Origin: Piscicola geometra
Lineage: Eukaryota > Annelida > Clitellata > Hirudinida > Piscicolidae
Assembly: GCA_943735955.1 (NCBI GenBank)
Contig: OX030963.1
Span: forward strand, 7,156,811 to 7,220,810
Reading direction: 5' to 3'
Length of the DNA: 64,000 nucleotides
In this document: positions 10,140 to 23,295 of the stretch, one piece after another
How the letters are laid out: each line of letters starts with the position of its first letter
How positions within the stretch are numbered: position 1 is the first letter of the stretch
Made by a program: the position numbers and the translations under genes
Notes under the pieces: model-generated
Told to the model about the DNA's origin: nothing
What the model saw: only the letters and a program-made list of their open reading frames with translations
Databases searched by the model: none

Positions 10140-11271
10140 AAAAAACGAAATTAATTTTTTTTAAATTGAATTAATTTTTTTTCTATTTTTTTACGCCACT
10201 TGAAATTTAAACATTGGAATGTACCAATGGTACCATACAGGGATTCTACCGTTTAATAAAAACATGAGAAGAAATCGTTATATTTCAATAAAATTTGTTT
10301 TTTTTTCACACAATCAACATATAATATATATTAATGGAATTTATTTGTTTTAAATGAGAAATAAAAAATCTCGATTTTTTTAGCAACATAAAAAGAAAAA
10401 AAGAAAAAAGTTTAATAAATGTTAAAAAAATGTCAAAAATCAAATACGAACAGAAAACACTACAAATAAGTATAATCAATTTGAAAAATATTGCATTTAT
10501 TTTTTAAATATTTTTTTTTACGCACTTTGAAATTTCAACTTTGGATTCTACCGTTTAATAAAAACGTGAGATAAAATCGTTAAATTTCAATAAAATTTGT
10601 TTTTTTTTCCACACAATCAACATATAATATATATGAATGGAATTTATTTGTTTAAAATAAAAAATAAAAAATTCTCGATTTTCTAGCAACATAAAAAGAA
10701 AAAAGTTTAATAAATGTGACAAAAATGTCAAAAATTAAATACGAATAGGATACACTACAAATAAGTGTAATCAATGAAAAAAATATTGAATTTATTTTTT
10801 TTTTCTCTTTTTTTACGCACTTTGAAATTTCAACTTTGGATTCTACCGTTTAATAAAAACGTGAAATAAAATCGTTAAATTTCAATAAAATTTGTTTTTT
10901 TTTCACACAATCAACATATAATATATATGAATGGAATTTATTTGTTTAAAATAAAAAATAAAAAATTCTCGATTTTCTAGCAACATAAAAAGAAAAAAGT
11001 TTAATAAATGTGACAAAAATGTCAAAAATTAAATACGAATAGGATACACTACAAATAAGTGTAATCAATGAAAAAAATATTGAATTTATTTTTTTTTTCT
11101 CTTTTTTTACGCACTTTGAAATTTCAACTTTGGATTCTACCGTTTAATAAAAACGTGAAATAAAATCGTTAAATTTTAATAAAATATAAAATATATGAAT
11201 GGAATTTATTTGTTTAAAATAAAAAATAAAAAATTCTCTATTTTTTTAGCAACATAAAAAGAAAAAAACTC
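10140..11271. repeat. ~295-bp AT-rich tandem repeat
   Basis: About 3.5 copies. The marker GGATTCTACCGTTTAATAAA occurs at 10241, 10543, 10838 and 11132, giving spacings of 302, 295 and 294. Later copies are almost identical. The array abuts the truncated 5' side of a hAT copy. Confidence 0.9.
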
Positions 11272-13485
11272 AAATACTCATCCACCTACTCTTTTTTTTA
11301 TATTTATGGATTTAAATTAATAAAATATATATATAAAAATTAAATTTCTGATTTTTCAATTTTTGCAAGCAGACATTCAGAATGCTTTTAAGAAAATATC
11401 GGTACATTTTTTGCAAGCAGATAGATTTACTTTTTTTTTAAATCATTTATATTGTGATTGTGGTTCTTATTTTGCATATGCAATATTCATAGGGGGTATT
11501 GAGCTCCACTTCAATATCGATCCTTTCAATTTTTTAGATGAACCAAAGTTAATGAATTTCAAAAGACTTCGAACATTTACTAAAGTTTTGGTTAAATCAA
11601 ACTACAAGTTTCATATCGCATAACGGCCAAAAAGAATTGCTGATGCTTTTAGCTTATTCTATCGTTAGAAACATAGTGTGCACTGTTAATGCCGAATCAA
11701 GCCAGTTTGGTGTTGTGGTGACGGCACACAAAACTGCAATGGGTTAGAGCAGGAATCGATATGCATTCGTTTTTTTGATGAAGCTCTGAATGTTAATGAA
11801 CAGTTTATTGGTTTATTCAGCCCGCCAGACACGATCGGAAAAACATTATCTGCTGTAGTAAAAGATGTTCTGATCAGAATTATGCTACCTATAGAAAAAC
11901 TGAGAGCTCAGACTTATGACGGTGCTGCTAACATGAACGGCCGATATAATGGTTGTCAGGCTATTATCAGCAGTGAGCATCCGTTTGCATTGTTTTTCCG
12001 TATGTTCTGCACACTGTGCAAATTTTGTTGCCGTAAATCCCTTTGTGAGCAATTCACTTCAGTTTGTTCAAGAGTTAGGTTCTTTTTACACTCGTTCAGG
12101 GAAGGTCAAGAAGCAGTTTAGTGATGCTTTAGTGTCTCTTATAATTGACTTTCCTGATGAGCCACTAAATAAAAAGTATAGTATAAAACTTCTTGTCCTA
12201 CAAGATGGCTGACCATAGTATCTGTAGTGTCTTCTCTGCTTTAACATTATGAAGCCAGGCTTCATAATGTTAAAACGTTCATTGAAGCCTACGATCAGAT
12301 GAACTGATTCAGTTGTGCAAGAACTGCATCGCCTACGATCAGATGAACACTTTAACACGATTTTCCGAGATGTCAACAGTATGGTTTTGGCATATGATCT
12401 CGAGCCGATTGCTGTACCTCGGGTGCGAAAGCCGCCACAAAAGTATTGTGGGCTGGGCCCAGCTTATGTAGCAACAACACCAGAGGAACATTATCGAGCA
12501 AGATTTTATGCTGTCATAGACATTGCAATCATCCAAAGGTACAATCAAAATTCTCCTGGTTTGCGTTCATAGTTGCAGCTGGAGACAATGTTGCTAACTG
12601 GTGAAGTGAACCATGATATTTGCAAGCAGTATCATGAGTTAAATACAACTAGTATTTGTTCACAGTTAACTATGTTTAAAGACCAAAATGAATACAAAAC
12701 TTTAGCACAAACGCAAAAAATAATGCGAGCTATGATCACGGAAGCCAGACATCTGTTTCCTTAGGTTGAAAGATTGATCAGGTTGATGCTTGTGTGTCCA
12801 ATAACGTCATGTACTGCAGAAAGATCTTTTAGTGCTTTGCGGCGTCTTAAGACTTGGTTGCGGGCACCTATGACACAGCCTCGCTTGAATTCACTGGCCG
12901 TTTGTAATGCACATCCGGATATACTTGACAGTCAGGATTTAAAAAAACTAGCAAAAGAATTTGCTAGTCAGTTAGACATACTAAAGGGTCTTTTTGGAAA
13001 TTGGAGTAAACGAGCTGTGGGGTAGGGCAGAGAGGGTATTTTATGTTATCTAAATATATAAAGTGGGCTACAAACAATTTCACATTGTATATTTGTTTAT
13101 AACTTTGGCAAATTTAAATCTCTTTGTAATTTTTTTTAAACTTTTTGACTCAGAAAATGAATGGGAAACAAGATGTTATAACATTTATTTGATGGGTTGA
13201 TGGTTAGTTGTAATTGAATTTATATAGATGACAATTAATAAAAAGTAATAAAATCGCTATTGTTTTTTTCAAATCGTTCATAGTGGCAATAGAAATGTAT
13301 TTTTATTAAGTATTAAACTTTATAAAAAATTTGGTGATACAAATATTAATAGTTGATATAAAAATAATTTTCACTCAGTAAACAATACTAAATAGTGTCG
13401 CTGGTACTGTATTGGCCGATACCGGTTCTTTGATTCCAAATCTGGGGAGGACCCTCCCAAGATTTTCCGCAGATCGCCGCCCCTG
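11272..13485 (+). mobile_element. Degraded hAT element, copy 1 (5'-truncated)
   Basis: Homologous to the element at 17266-22016 from its subterminal region through the right terminal inverted repeat (GATCGCCGCCCCTG ending at 13485). The transposase is broken into short frames: TYDGAANMNGRYNGCQAI, NTIFRDVNSMVLAYDLEPI, and the C-terminal dimerisation segment LVCPITSCTAERSFSALRRL. A large part between the DGT and ELHRLR regions is deleted or rearranged around 12240-12300. The left end is missing and is replaced by the 295-bp repeat. Confidence 0.8.
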
Positions 13486-13487
13486 GT

Positions 13488-14423
<936 letters not shown>

Positions 14424-14436
14424 TTGCGACGTATGC

Positions 14437-14683
14437 GGGGAGCGGGGATGGCTTAGTTGGTAGACGTCGGACTTGCAACTTAAAGGTTGCCAGTTCGAAT
14501 CCTTGGAAGCAACCGTGAACTATTATATACCTAGTGTATAAGATGCGGTGTTTGCGACGTATGCATTGAGAGATGTGTACGTCGTGTGGAGTGGCGCCTT
14601 GGCGCATAAGAACCATGGTTCTCTGAACCATTGTAACATGGCATGCGTCTGTCAGGCTGTGAATAGTATAGACCAAAAAAAAA
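14437..14683 (+). mobile_element. tRNA-derived SINE, copy 1 (full length)
   Basis: Begins GGGGAGCGGGGATGGCTTAG. It carries an A-box-like TGGCTTAGTTGG and a B-box AGTTCGAATCC at tRNA spacing, followed by a body containing the 14-bp palindrome AGAACCATGGTTCT (one base altered here) and a short poly-A end. The other copies are at 16132-16370 and 42463-42693 (minus), with fragments at 35884 and 52291. A stray TTTGCGACGTATGC just 5' duplicates a motif of the SINE body. Confidence 0.9.
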
Positions 14684-14781
14684 GTAGTAGTAGTAGTAGT
14701 AATAATAATAATAAAAATAAGACACACACCCTTCTCCACTTTCTCCAGCCCTTCACCCATTTCATTGCACAAGCACAAATA

Positions 14782-15539
14782 ATGGCGGAAAAAACAAAAA
14801 GCCTCTTCAACTCATTAGACGGATGGAAGAAATTAACAGCGAAAATTGGAGATGATAAAAAATCTAAAAAAGAAAACTTTTGACATCTTCACCAACCAAC
14901 TACCAATCTTACAAACAACCAAAAAACGTATCATCACTTCCACAACACAAAGAACCCTCATCTCTACTGCCACAAGAGCCTCTCCCTACCAACTTCACCT
15001 GGCAATCGAACACCCACTTCACAGTGCTGAACTCCCATTCACAACAGGCGAAAGATGTCTTAAGCAACATCCGAGCCATCGGATCTCTACTCTGTCCACC
15101 CGGCTCCCAAGGGATCACCTTATATAAGTGAGTAAGTCAACGGAATCTGTGCATTACAAATTGAACACTTCGTTTGAACATATTTGTATAATTTAAATGA
15201 TTTTAATCATGAGGGTAATAATCACTTCATTTCAATACAAAATACCTAAAAGTAATTTATAATCTTTTTATTTTCAGATACACCAGGAAGGATGGCGACA
15301 AAGACAAATAAATGGATGGAAGTGATGGTGCTGACAACCAAGACAATGGCATTCTGAGCACTCTTTTGGAGGTCTTGTGGCATAAAGGAGAAGAAAGTAA
15401 AGAACTAAAATGTGACATCAATGATGACGACAGTCACAACAAAACACAAGCTGACCACAACAAAGATTCTAAAACTACACCACCACCACCAGTAATATCC
15501 CCCACCAAAGAACACTCACTTGATGAATGTCCAGTCTAA
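14782..15539 (+). pseudogene. Two-exon pseudogene of unknown family
   Basis: The first part opens with MAEKTKSLFNSLDGWKKL and hits TGA at 14881. Shifting one frame continues as LTSSPTNYQSYKQPKN to IGSLLCPPGSQGITLYK. A GTGAGT donor follows at about 15129. The acceptor TTTTCAG at 15271-15277 restores phase to give YTRKDGDKDK, then an in-frame TAA immediately followed by MDGSDGADNQDNG and an acidic, Asn-rich, Pro-ended tail stopping at 15537-15539. The conserved splice phase with one frameshift and one nonsense codon points to a former gene. I do not recognise the family. Confidence 0.5.
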
Positions 15540-16131
15540 AAAAGCAAAATGAGAGAAGTCGTCCATGGAGATGTGCGTCAGGAAACTAGCGCTGAGTTAA
15601 ACAGGATGAATTGCATGTCGAAAGCTCACTTTAGGATTTTAAAATATTTCTTAAACACTGCATTAAATAAAAATGTCGCATTGTATTTCTACTGAATTCT
15701 TTTCTAAACTTGTCCAAGTATTACAATTGAATTACGGAAATAATACTACTCATAATTACTGGAGTACTACTACTTGTTAAATTACTAGCACCAATTACTG
15801 GAAATTTATTACCGTTGCAGAATGAAAAGAGACAAGCATGAAGTTTCTCACAGCGTAAAAAAGACCAAAGGAAACTTTAATAGTCATAAACTTATCATTA
15901 TATGTAGTACTAAATGTTGATCATAAGCATTACCATCAAGACGCATATACATCTTTGTGATGCTTGCTTCTTCATCATCTCCTTCATCTACCCACACAAG
16001 TAACCTGCCAAGAGTAAGTAAGTCAGTTACGAGTGTGTTGCAACATTGTTGCGTGCAGAAAAGTTAGGTACCATCTGAATTAAAACCCACCCCATTCCTA
16101 CATTTTAAAAATTTTAATATTTATTTTTACG
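15540..16131. other. Intergenic, nothing recognised
   Basis: No sustained open frame, repeat or RNA signal seen. Confidence 0.5.
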
Positions 16132-16370
16132 GTCTATATAATTCACAGCCTGACAGACGCAGGCCATGTTACAATGGTTCTGAGAACCATGGTTCTTATG
16201 CGCCAGAGACGCTAATCCACACGACTTACACATCTCTCAATGCATACGTCGCAAACACCGCATCATATACACCAGGTATATGATAGTTCACAGTTGCTTG
16301 CCAGGGATTCGAACTGGCGACCTTTAAGTTGCGAGTCCGACGTCTGCCATCTAAGCCATCCCCGCTCCCC
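16132..16370 (-). mobile_element. tRNA-derived SINE, copy 2
   Basis: Reverse-complement copy of the SINE at 14437. The tRNA-like head (GGGGAGCGGGGATGGC) is at the right end, with the B-box seen as GGATTCGAACTGGC. The body shows a perfect AGAACCATGGTTCT palindrome. Confidence 0.92.
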
Positions 16371-16895
<525 letters not shown>

Positions 16896-16944
16896 ACACA
16901 AGCACCACATACGATGTCATCGATCTTGAGGATGCTGCGTCCGG

Positions 16945-17230
16945 CCGAGGTGGCGAGGTGCATGGTCTAGGTGGCAAGGTGCATGGTCGAGGTGGCGAGG
17001 TGCACGGCCGAGGTGGCGAGGTGCATGGCCGAGGTGGCGAGGTGCACGGCCGAGGTGGCGAGGTGCATGGTCGAGGTGGCGAGGTGCACGGCCGAGGTGG
17101 CGAGGTGCATGGCCGAGGTGGCGAGGTGCATGGTCGAGGTGGCGAGGTGCACGGCCGAGGTGGCGAGGTGCATGGCCGAGGTGGCGAGGTGCATGGTCGA
17201 GGTGGCAAGGTGCATGGTCGAGGTGGAGAC
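16945..17230. repeat. 21-bp minisatellite GGTGGCGAGGTGCATGGCCGA
   Basis: About 13 copies of a GC-rich 21-bp unit with a C/T and A/G alternation (GCACGGC or GCATGGT). A period of 21 keeps frames open, reading as 7-residue repeats (GRGGEVH, or ARCMVEV) on the plus strand. No start, splice or flanking coding context supports a real protein. Confidence 0.95.
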
Positions 17231-17257
17231 GAGCAGTGGCTGCAAGACGTGGTTGTA

Positions 17258-17265
17258 GTGGTAGT
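17258..17265. repeat. Left 8-bp target-site duplication of hAT copy 2
   Basis: GTGGTAGT immediately left of the terminal inverted repeat, repeated exactly at 22017-22024. Eight bases is the hAT-superfamily duplication size. Confidence 0.9.
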
Positions 17266-20200
17266 CATGGGCGGCGATCCTGGGGGGGTCCTGGGGTCAA
17301 CAATTTTTTTTCTATATCTATTTTGATATAAGCATAATCGTCAACCATGGAATAAAATTGTTTAATGCAGTAATAAATTGTGAGTATGTATGGGCAGCGA
17401 TGCTATTGGGGTCCTGGGGTCCATCTTAACTCTCAATTTTTCAAATAAAATAATTTCTCAACTTATATTTTAATACAAGCATGATCGTCAACCATAGCTT
17501 AAAACAGAATTTTCTTCAGTAATATATTTTGTGTAGGCGTAGTTATGATAGCTGCCTGAAACTAAATTATGATTTGCTTACTCAAATATTCTTTCACCTA
17601 TTTTTTTTGTATTTGTGGATATAAATTAAGATATTATATTTTATAGAAATAATTTTCTGATTTTTCAATTTTCGCAAGCAGACATTCAACGACGCTTTTC
17701 AGAAAATATCGGTTCATTTTTTGCAAGCAGGCAGATTTACACTTTTATAATAAAATCATTCTTATTATATTACTTTTTTTGCATGGGTGACGATCTTGGG
17801 GAATTCTGAGGTCCACCTTAATATCGGCCCTTTCAATTTTTTAGATGAATTTCAAAAGGCTTCAAACATAAAAAAAAATTATTAAGGAACAAAGCTCTAT
17901 GAGCTGTCTCAAATAAGCACAATGAAAAAAGAAAAAAATATTAAAATATTAATTCGATAATTGCGAATCGCGAAGCAAAAAAAGACGCTACCACAATATT
18001 CATCCAATATAATACATGTATTGTACATATATGATTTATCCTATCTTGGGACTTTCAAGCTAAGCTGATTGCTAATAATAGTTTAGAGCATGAACTGCTT
18101 TCTAAATCTAAAAATAGAACAAACTACTTTCAAAGATTAAAACATTTTATTAAAGTAGGGATGCTTTTCCGAAAAGACCGGTTCACTTTTTGCAAGCAGA
18201 CGGATTTGAATTGTTTCTAAAATTTCGTTTATACTGTTTTATCTGTTTTATCATGGATAAATATCTTACTAAAACTAAAAAAAAGTGTTTATGCACTGAT
18301 TCCTTTGAACTCGAACACGAGGTTACACTTTCAGTTCATCAGTTTTCAAGCTTTGTAAGTAAGAAATAACTATAAGAAACTTTTTTTAAATTTTTTTAAT
18401 ATTTACTAATGTTTGAAAACAGGGTAAATCAGAAACATCTAATTATCAAAGTAGCAGAAGTACTTCAGAAAAAGTTGAATGTTCAACTACAGCAGTCAAC
18501 ACAGTCATCTACAAGTATTCAAGAAAATTTTGTTTTTGATGCTCCTAATCAGCCATTATCTGTAATGCATCTTTTCAAACAAGAAATACTTGTTGGAAAG
18601 AGAAAGAAAATTCTCACATTCCAATCGGCATGGTTTAAGCGCTTTCATTGGCTCCATGTAACCGAGATAAACAAAATTTTATGCTTCCATTGTTCAAAAG
18701 CTAAAAGCCTGTCTTTATTATCATTAACCACACAAAATGAAGACGCCTTCATAGACAATGGTTTTGTTAACTGGAAAAAACAATTGAAAAATTTGAAAAA
18801 CATGAAAAATCAGCATGCCACTCTCACGCTGCATTCCAACTTCAACAATTGAAGAAACCGTCTATTTGTGCACAGCTTTCCAAGCAAAAGCTCACTGAGC
18901 AAGCAGGTAATCGTAGTTGTCTTTTGCAGCTTTTTTCCGTTATACGCTTTCTTGCACGCCAGGCTTTACCATTTCGAGGGCATATTGAAAAGAATGACAA
19001 TTATAATCAATTACTGGCTTTGCTAGCTGAAAGACATAATAAACTAAAGTTTTGGTTAAATCAAACTACAAGTTTCATATCGCATGACTGCCAAAATGAA
19101 ATGCTGATGCTTTTAGCTCATTTTATCGTTAAAAACATAGTGTGCACTGTTAATGCCGAATCATGCCAGTTTGGTGTTGTGGTTGACGGCACACAAGACT
19201 GCAATGGGTTAGAGCAGGAATCGATATGCATTCGTTTTGTTGATGAAGCTCTCAATGTTAATGAACAGTTTATTGGTTTATTCAGCCCACCAGACACGAC
19301 CGGAAAAACATTATCTGTTATAGTAAAAGATGTTTTGATCAGAATTATGCTACCTATAGAAAACCTCAGAGCACAGACTTATGACGGCGCTGCTAACATG
19401 AGCGGCCGATACAATGGTTGTCAGGCTATTATCAGCAGTGAGCATCCGCTTGCATTGTTTTTCCACTGTTCTGCACACTGTGCAAATTTTACTGCCTAGC
19501 ATACAGCTGCCGCAAATCCCTTTGTGAGCAATTCACTTCAGTTTGTCCAAGAGTTAGGTGCCTTGTACAATCGTTCAGGGAAGTTCAAGAAGCAATTTAG
19601 TGATGCTTTAGTGTCTCTTATAATTGACTTGCCTGATGAGCCACTGAATAAAAAGTATAGTATAAAACTTCTTTGTCCTACAAGATGGCTGACCAGAGTA
19701 TCTGCAGTGTCTTCTGTGTTTGAACATTATGAAATAATACTTGTTAGCTTGGAATCATTAGCTTCTAATGGTACTGCTGATGATACAGCTGTAAAGGCTC
19801 GAGGTCTTTTCTATCACCTTCAACAGGGCACTACTGCGCTGGCCCTCAAGGTAGTTGTTTTAGTGTTTTCACTTCTGGAACAGTTAAACAGATCGTTGCA
19901 ATCAGCAAGTGCCACGGTCAGTGGAATGGTTGCAGCGACTGATTCAGTTGTGCAAGAACTGCATCGCCTACGAGCAGATAAACAGTTTAACGCCATTTTC
20001 AGAGATGTCAACAGAATGGTTTTGGCATATGATCTCGAGCCGATTGCTGTACCTCGGGTGCGAAAGCCGCCCCAAAAGTGTTGTGGGGTGAGCCCAGCTT
20101 ATGTAGCAACAACACCCGAAGAGCATTATCGAGCAGCTTATTACGCTGTTATAGACATTGCAATCATGCAACTCACAGAAAGGTTCAATCGAGATTCTCC

Positions 20201-22016
20201 TGGTTTGCGTTTATACTTGCAGCTGGAGAAAATGTGGCTAACTGGTGAAGTGAACCATGATATTTGCAAGCAGTATCGTGAGTTAAATGCAAATAGTATT
20301 TGTTCACAGTTAGCTATGTTTAAAGACCAGAATGAATACAGAACTTTATCACAAGTGCAAAAAATAATGTAAGCTATGATCCCGGAAGTCAGACATCTCT
20401 TTCCTCAGGTTGAAAGGTTGATCAGGTTGATGCTTGTTTGTCCAACAACGTCCTGTACTGCAGAAAGATCTTTTAGTGCTTTGCGGCGTCTTAAGACTTG
20501 GTTGCGTGCAACTATGACACAGCCTCGCTTGAATTCACTGGCCGTTTGTCATGCACATCAGGATATACTTGACAGTATAGATTTAAAAAAGCTAGCAGAA
20601 GAATTTGCTAGTCGGTTAGACATTCGAAGGGGTCTTTTTGGAAATTGGAGTTAGCGAGCTGTGGGGAGAAGATAGGAGAACAGACAGAGAAGGTATTCTA
20701 TGTTATCTGGATATACACAGTGGGCCAAAAAAATTTCCCAATGTATATTTGTTTATAAATTTGCCAAATTTAAATCAATTTGAAATTTTTTAAAACTATT
20801 TGACTCAGAAATAAATGGAAAACAAGATGTTGTAACATTTATTTAGATTCTTTTAATGTGCATTCTTTTCACATAGTGAAACTAAAACAAGTGTGAAATT
20901 TGCGAAAACTGTATTATAAAACACAAACATATTTCGATATTTTCACATTTGTTTCAACTTCACAAGGTGAATGTATTACAGATTAAAAGGGTCAAAATAA
21001 ATTTTTCTTAAATCTTGTTCCTTATTCATTTCTGAGTCAAACTGTGAAAAAATTGAAAATCGCTTTACATTTGCCAAAGTTATATACAAATATATAGCGG
21101 TATGTTTTTTTTGACCCAGCGTGTATATTTATCTGTCTGTTTGACTGGCTAACCCAATAAAGTGTTTATTTATCGTTAGAGTTTCATTAACAAAAGGAAT
21201 ACAGATTTATGCCTGGTCTACCTAGTTAGTTATGCTACACATTTATGTTATATTGATATTCTAATTTTTAGTGGCTTGACATTTATATATACTTCTATAA
21301 TATGATGACTGTAAAAACAGATTGTCCGGACATTTAATTATTATTCATTTGTTGTTACATTTGACACTATTGAAAGGAATTTCACTATTTTATTGGAACA
21401 TAGGCATATGGATACAAATCTGCGCACATTTTTTAAATGGTTGTTTTAATGTTATGCAAATTTATTTTTTTAGAAAAAGAACTGATAAATAGATTTTTCA
21501 AAATAATAAAAAGATTTGTGGAAACTTTTTTTAGTCGTTCATAAAATCATTGAAAAAAAAAGTAAATGAATGAAAAAACATAATAATAACATTAATTGAA
21601 TCTATAACACGCAGTGCAAAACTTTTTTTTTCTCAAATCGCTAAAAACTTTAAAAGAAAGTTAAATTTTTCTTCAAACTCGTGGACCGTGGTTATATTTT
21701 TAGAGTGGTGGTTTTGATATTAGTAGGGTTGATGGCTAGTTGTAATTGAATTTATATAGATGACCAATAATAAAAGCTATTAAAATCGTTTTTTTCTTCA
21801 AATCGCTTAAAGTGGCAATATAAAAATATTTTTTATTAAGTATCGAATATTTTTTAATGGTTGGCCATACAAATATTAGTAGTTGATACAAAAATAATTC
21901 ACAATTCAGCAACCAATACTAAATAGTATCGCTGTCACTGAATTGGCCGATACCAGTTCTTTGATTTTAACCCTGAGGTGGACCCCCCCAAGATTTTCTA
22001 CAGATCGCCGCCCCTG
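17266..22016 (+). mobile_element. hAT DNA transposon, copy 2 (4.75 kb, both ends present)
   Basis: Bounded by CATGGGCGGCGATC at the left and GATCGCCGCCCCTG at the right, imperfect inverted repeats, and flanked by a perfect GTGGTAGT duplication. Subterminal repeats of about 125 bp follow the left end (GGGC-GCGAT, GGGGTCCTGGGGTC and ATCGTCAACCA motifs at 17268 and again near 17391), with a third decayed copy near 17783. The element carries a transposase reading region (18253-20654) broken by stops. The related copy at 11272 and derivatives at 22723 and 32937 show that this is a family. Confidence 0.9.
18253..20654 (+). pseudogene. hAT transposase (ZMYM1-like), disrupted
   Basis: A possible first exon (MDKYLTKTKKKCLCTD to SSF, then GTAAGT) precedes the main region. 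The order of parts is: a zinc-finger-like segment with LHVTEINKILCFHCSK, a GNRSCLLQLFSVIRFLARQA segment, a first catalytic region VVDGTQDCN, a second TYDGAANMSGRYNG, a long helical insertion domain, and the C-terminal dimerisation domain with TTSCTAERSFSALRRLKTWL. Damage: a frameshift near 18850, a TAG at 19497 inside a 15-base insertion (CATACAGCTGCCG region) absent from copy 1, and a TAA at 20370. Transposition enzyme by family; not functional here. Confidence 0.85.
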
Positions 22017-22024
22017 GTGGTAGT
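22017..22024. repeat. Right 8-bp target-site duplication of hAT copy 2
   Basis: GTGGTAGT, identical to 17258-17265. Confidence 0.9.
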
Positions 22025-22102
22025 CATAGTGTGGTTGTAGTGGTAGTCTTGTTATGGTGTTAGTGTGGGCTGTAGTGGTACTCTTGTGGTGGTAGTGTGG
22101 TT

Positions 22103-22722
22103 GCTGGGTAGCAATCACATGGACGAAGCCACTCTGAAGCAGTTATGGCTCGACAAGATGCCCAACCAGATTAAACCAATCCTTGCGTTTTCAATGAACA
22201 AGCCACTGGCAGAGCTGCCGATGCAAGCAGACAGAATGGTGAAGCTACAGCAAACCGCCATCACACAAGTTTCATCCCAACCCATGCCAGAGATACATAC
22301 GCGGCTTCAGCTAATTACCACAAGTATGACCACTTCAGCTGCTAACGAAAATCGACCATGAGAGAGAATTCGTTCAAACAGTCGACACAATTCACCTCGT
22401 TCCAGAAGCTCGAACACCACGTCAGGCATGTGCTTTACCATCAAACGTTTGGGAAACAGGCACGAAAATGCACACCACCATGCACTTTCGCTTATTTAAA
22501 AAGCAGGGCCGGACAGTAAGAGCGACATCTGTCCACGGCCAACAAAACATGAGTCGTCTATTGTTCATAAAAGACGCATTCAACAACCTCAAGTTCCTAA
22601 TCGACACTGGTGCAGACGTAAGCGTCATTCCCCCACCAGCCAATCATTCTCTCACCCCATCATCATTAACCGTTAATGATACACGTCGTTGCTTTATATT
22701 ATTTGATAATGTCTTGTATATA
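22103..22722 (+). pseudogene. Ty3/gypsy-like gag and protease relic
   Basis: One frame (about 22115-22361) reads like the C-terminal part of a retrotransposon gag: EATLKQLWLDKMPNQIKPIL, then LAELPMQADRMVKL. A second frame (22468-22734) contains LIDTGADVSVIPP, the active-site DTGA of a retroviral-type aspartic protease. Frames are discontinuous and no RT, integrase or LTR is seen. The relic ends where a hAT derivative begins. Confidence 0.75.
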
Positions 22723-23079
22723 CATGGGCGGTGATCCTGTGGGGGTTCTGGGTACCGAACCTCCCCCAACATTTTGATAGGAATCCACCTTAATGTGAAC
22801 CCCCTCACTTTTATCATTGATTTTTGAAAAAACTCTTGTTTAGATACGTGCATTATCGTAAAACAGAAATTTTATATAGTAATATATTTTAGTTTGTGTA
22901 GTTAGAGCTGTCTAAAACCAAACTATTCTTTGCTTACTTATATATTATTATAAAACAAGTTTAAATTTTTTTTTCAAGTGGGGTAAGGGGGAGTCTGGGC
23001 CCCAAGACCCTCCCAGGATCGTCTATGCTGGGTAGGATCCCCGCCTCCCTCCAAGATTTGAAGCAGATCGCCGTCTTTG
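22723..23079. mobile_element. Internally deleted hAT derivative
   Basis: Left end CATGGGCGGTGATCCTG and right end CAGATCGCCGTCTTTG match the termini of hAT copy 2. The interior keeps only subterminal sequence. No clean 8-bp duplication is visible (TGTATATA against GTATTCTA), so the flanks have drifted or the ends are displaced. Confidence 0.75.
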
Positions 23080-23175
23080 GTATTCTATAATACTTTATTT
23101 TAAAACTTTCTAAATGCTCCCAAAATAAAATTCAAGATTTCTGACTCGGAAGGTTTTCATTAAACTTGAAAGGCG

Positions 23176-23181
23176 TTTATT
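23176..23181 (-). terminator. Poly-A signal of the fibrinogen-domain gene
   Basis: AATAAA on the minus strand about 115 bases past the stop codon. It is a plausible cleavage signal, inferred by position. Confidence 0.55.
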
Positions 23182-23295
23182 GGAAAAAAATGGTTAAATA
23201 GTGAACTGAATATATCCATGAGCCATAATCTGCGTTAAAATGAAGCACAAGTTTAAATGTTAAACTGAAAATAGGCACGTTGTAAGACATTTTTC

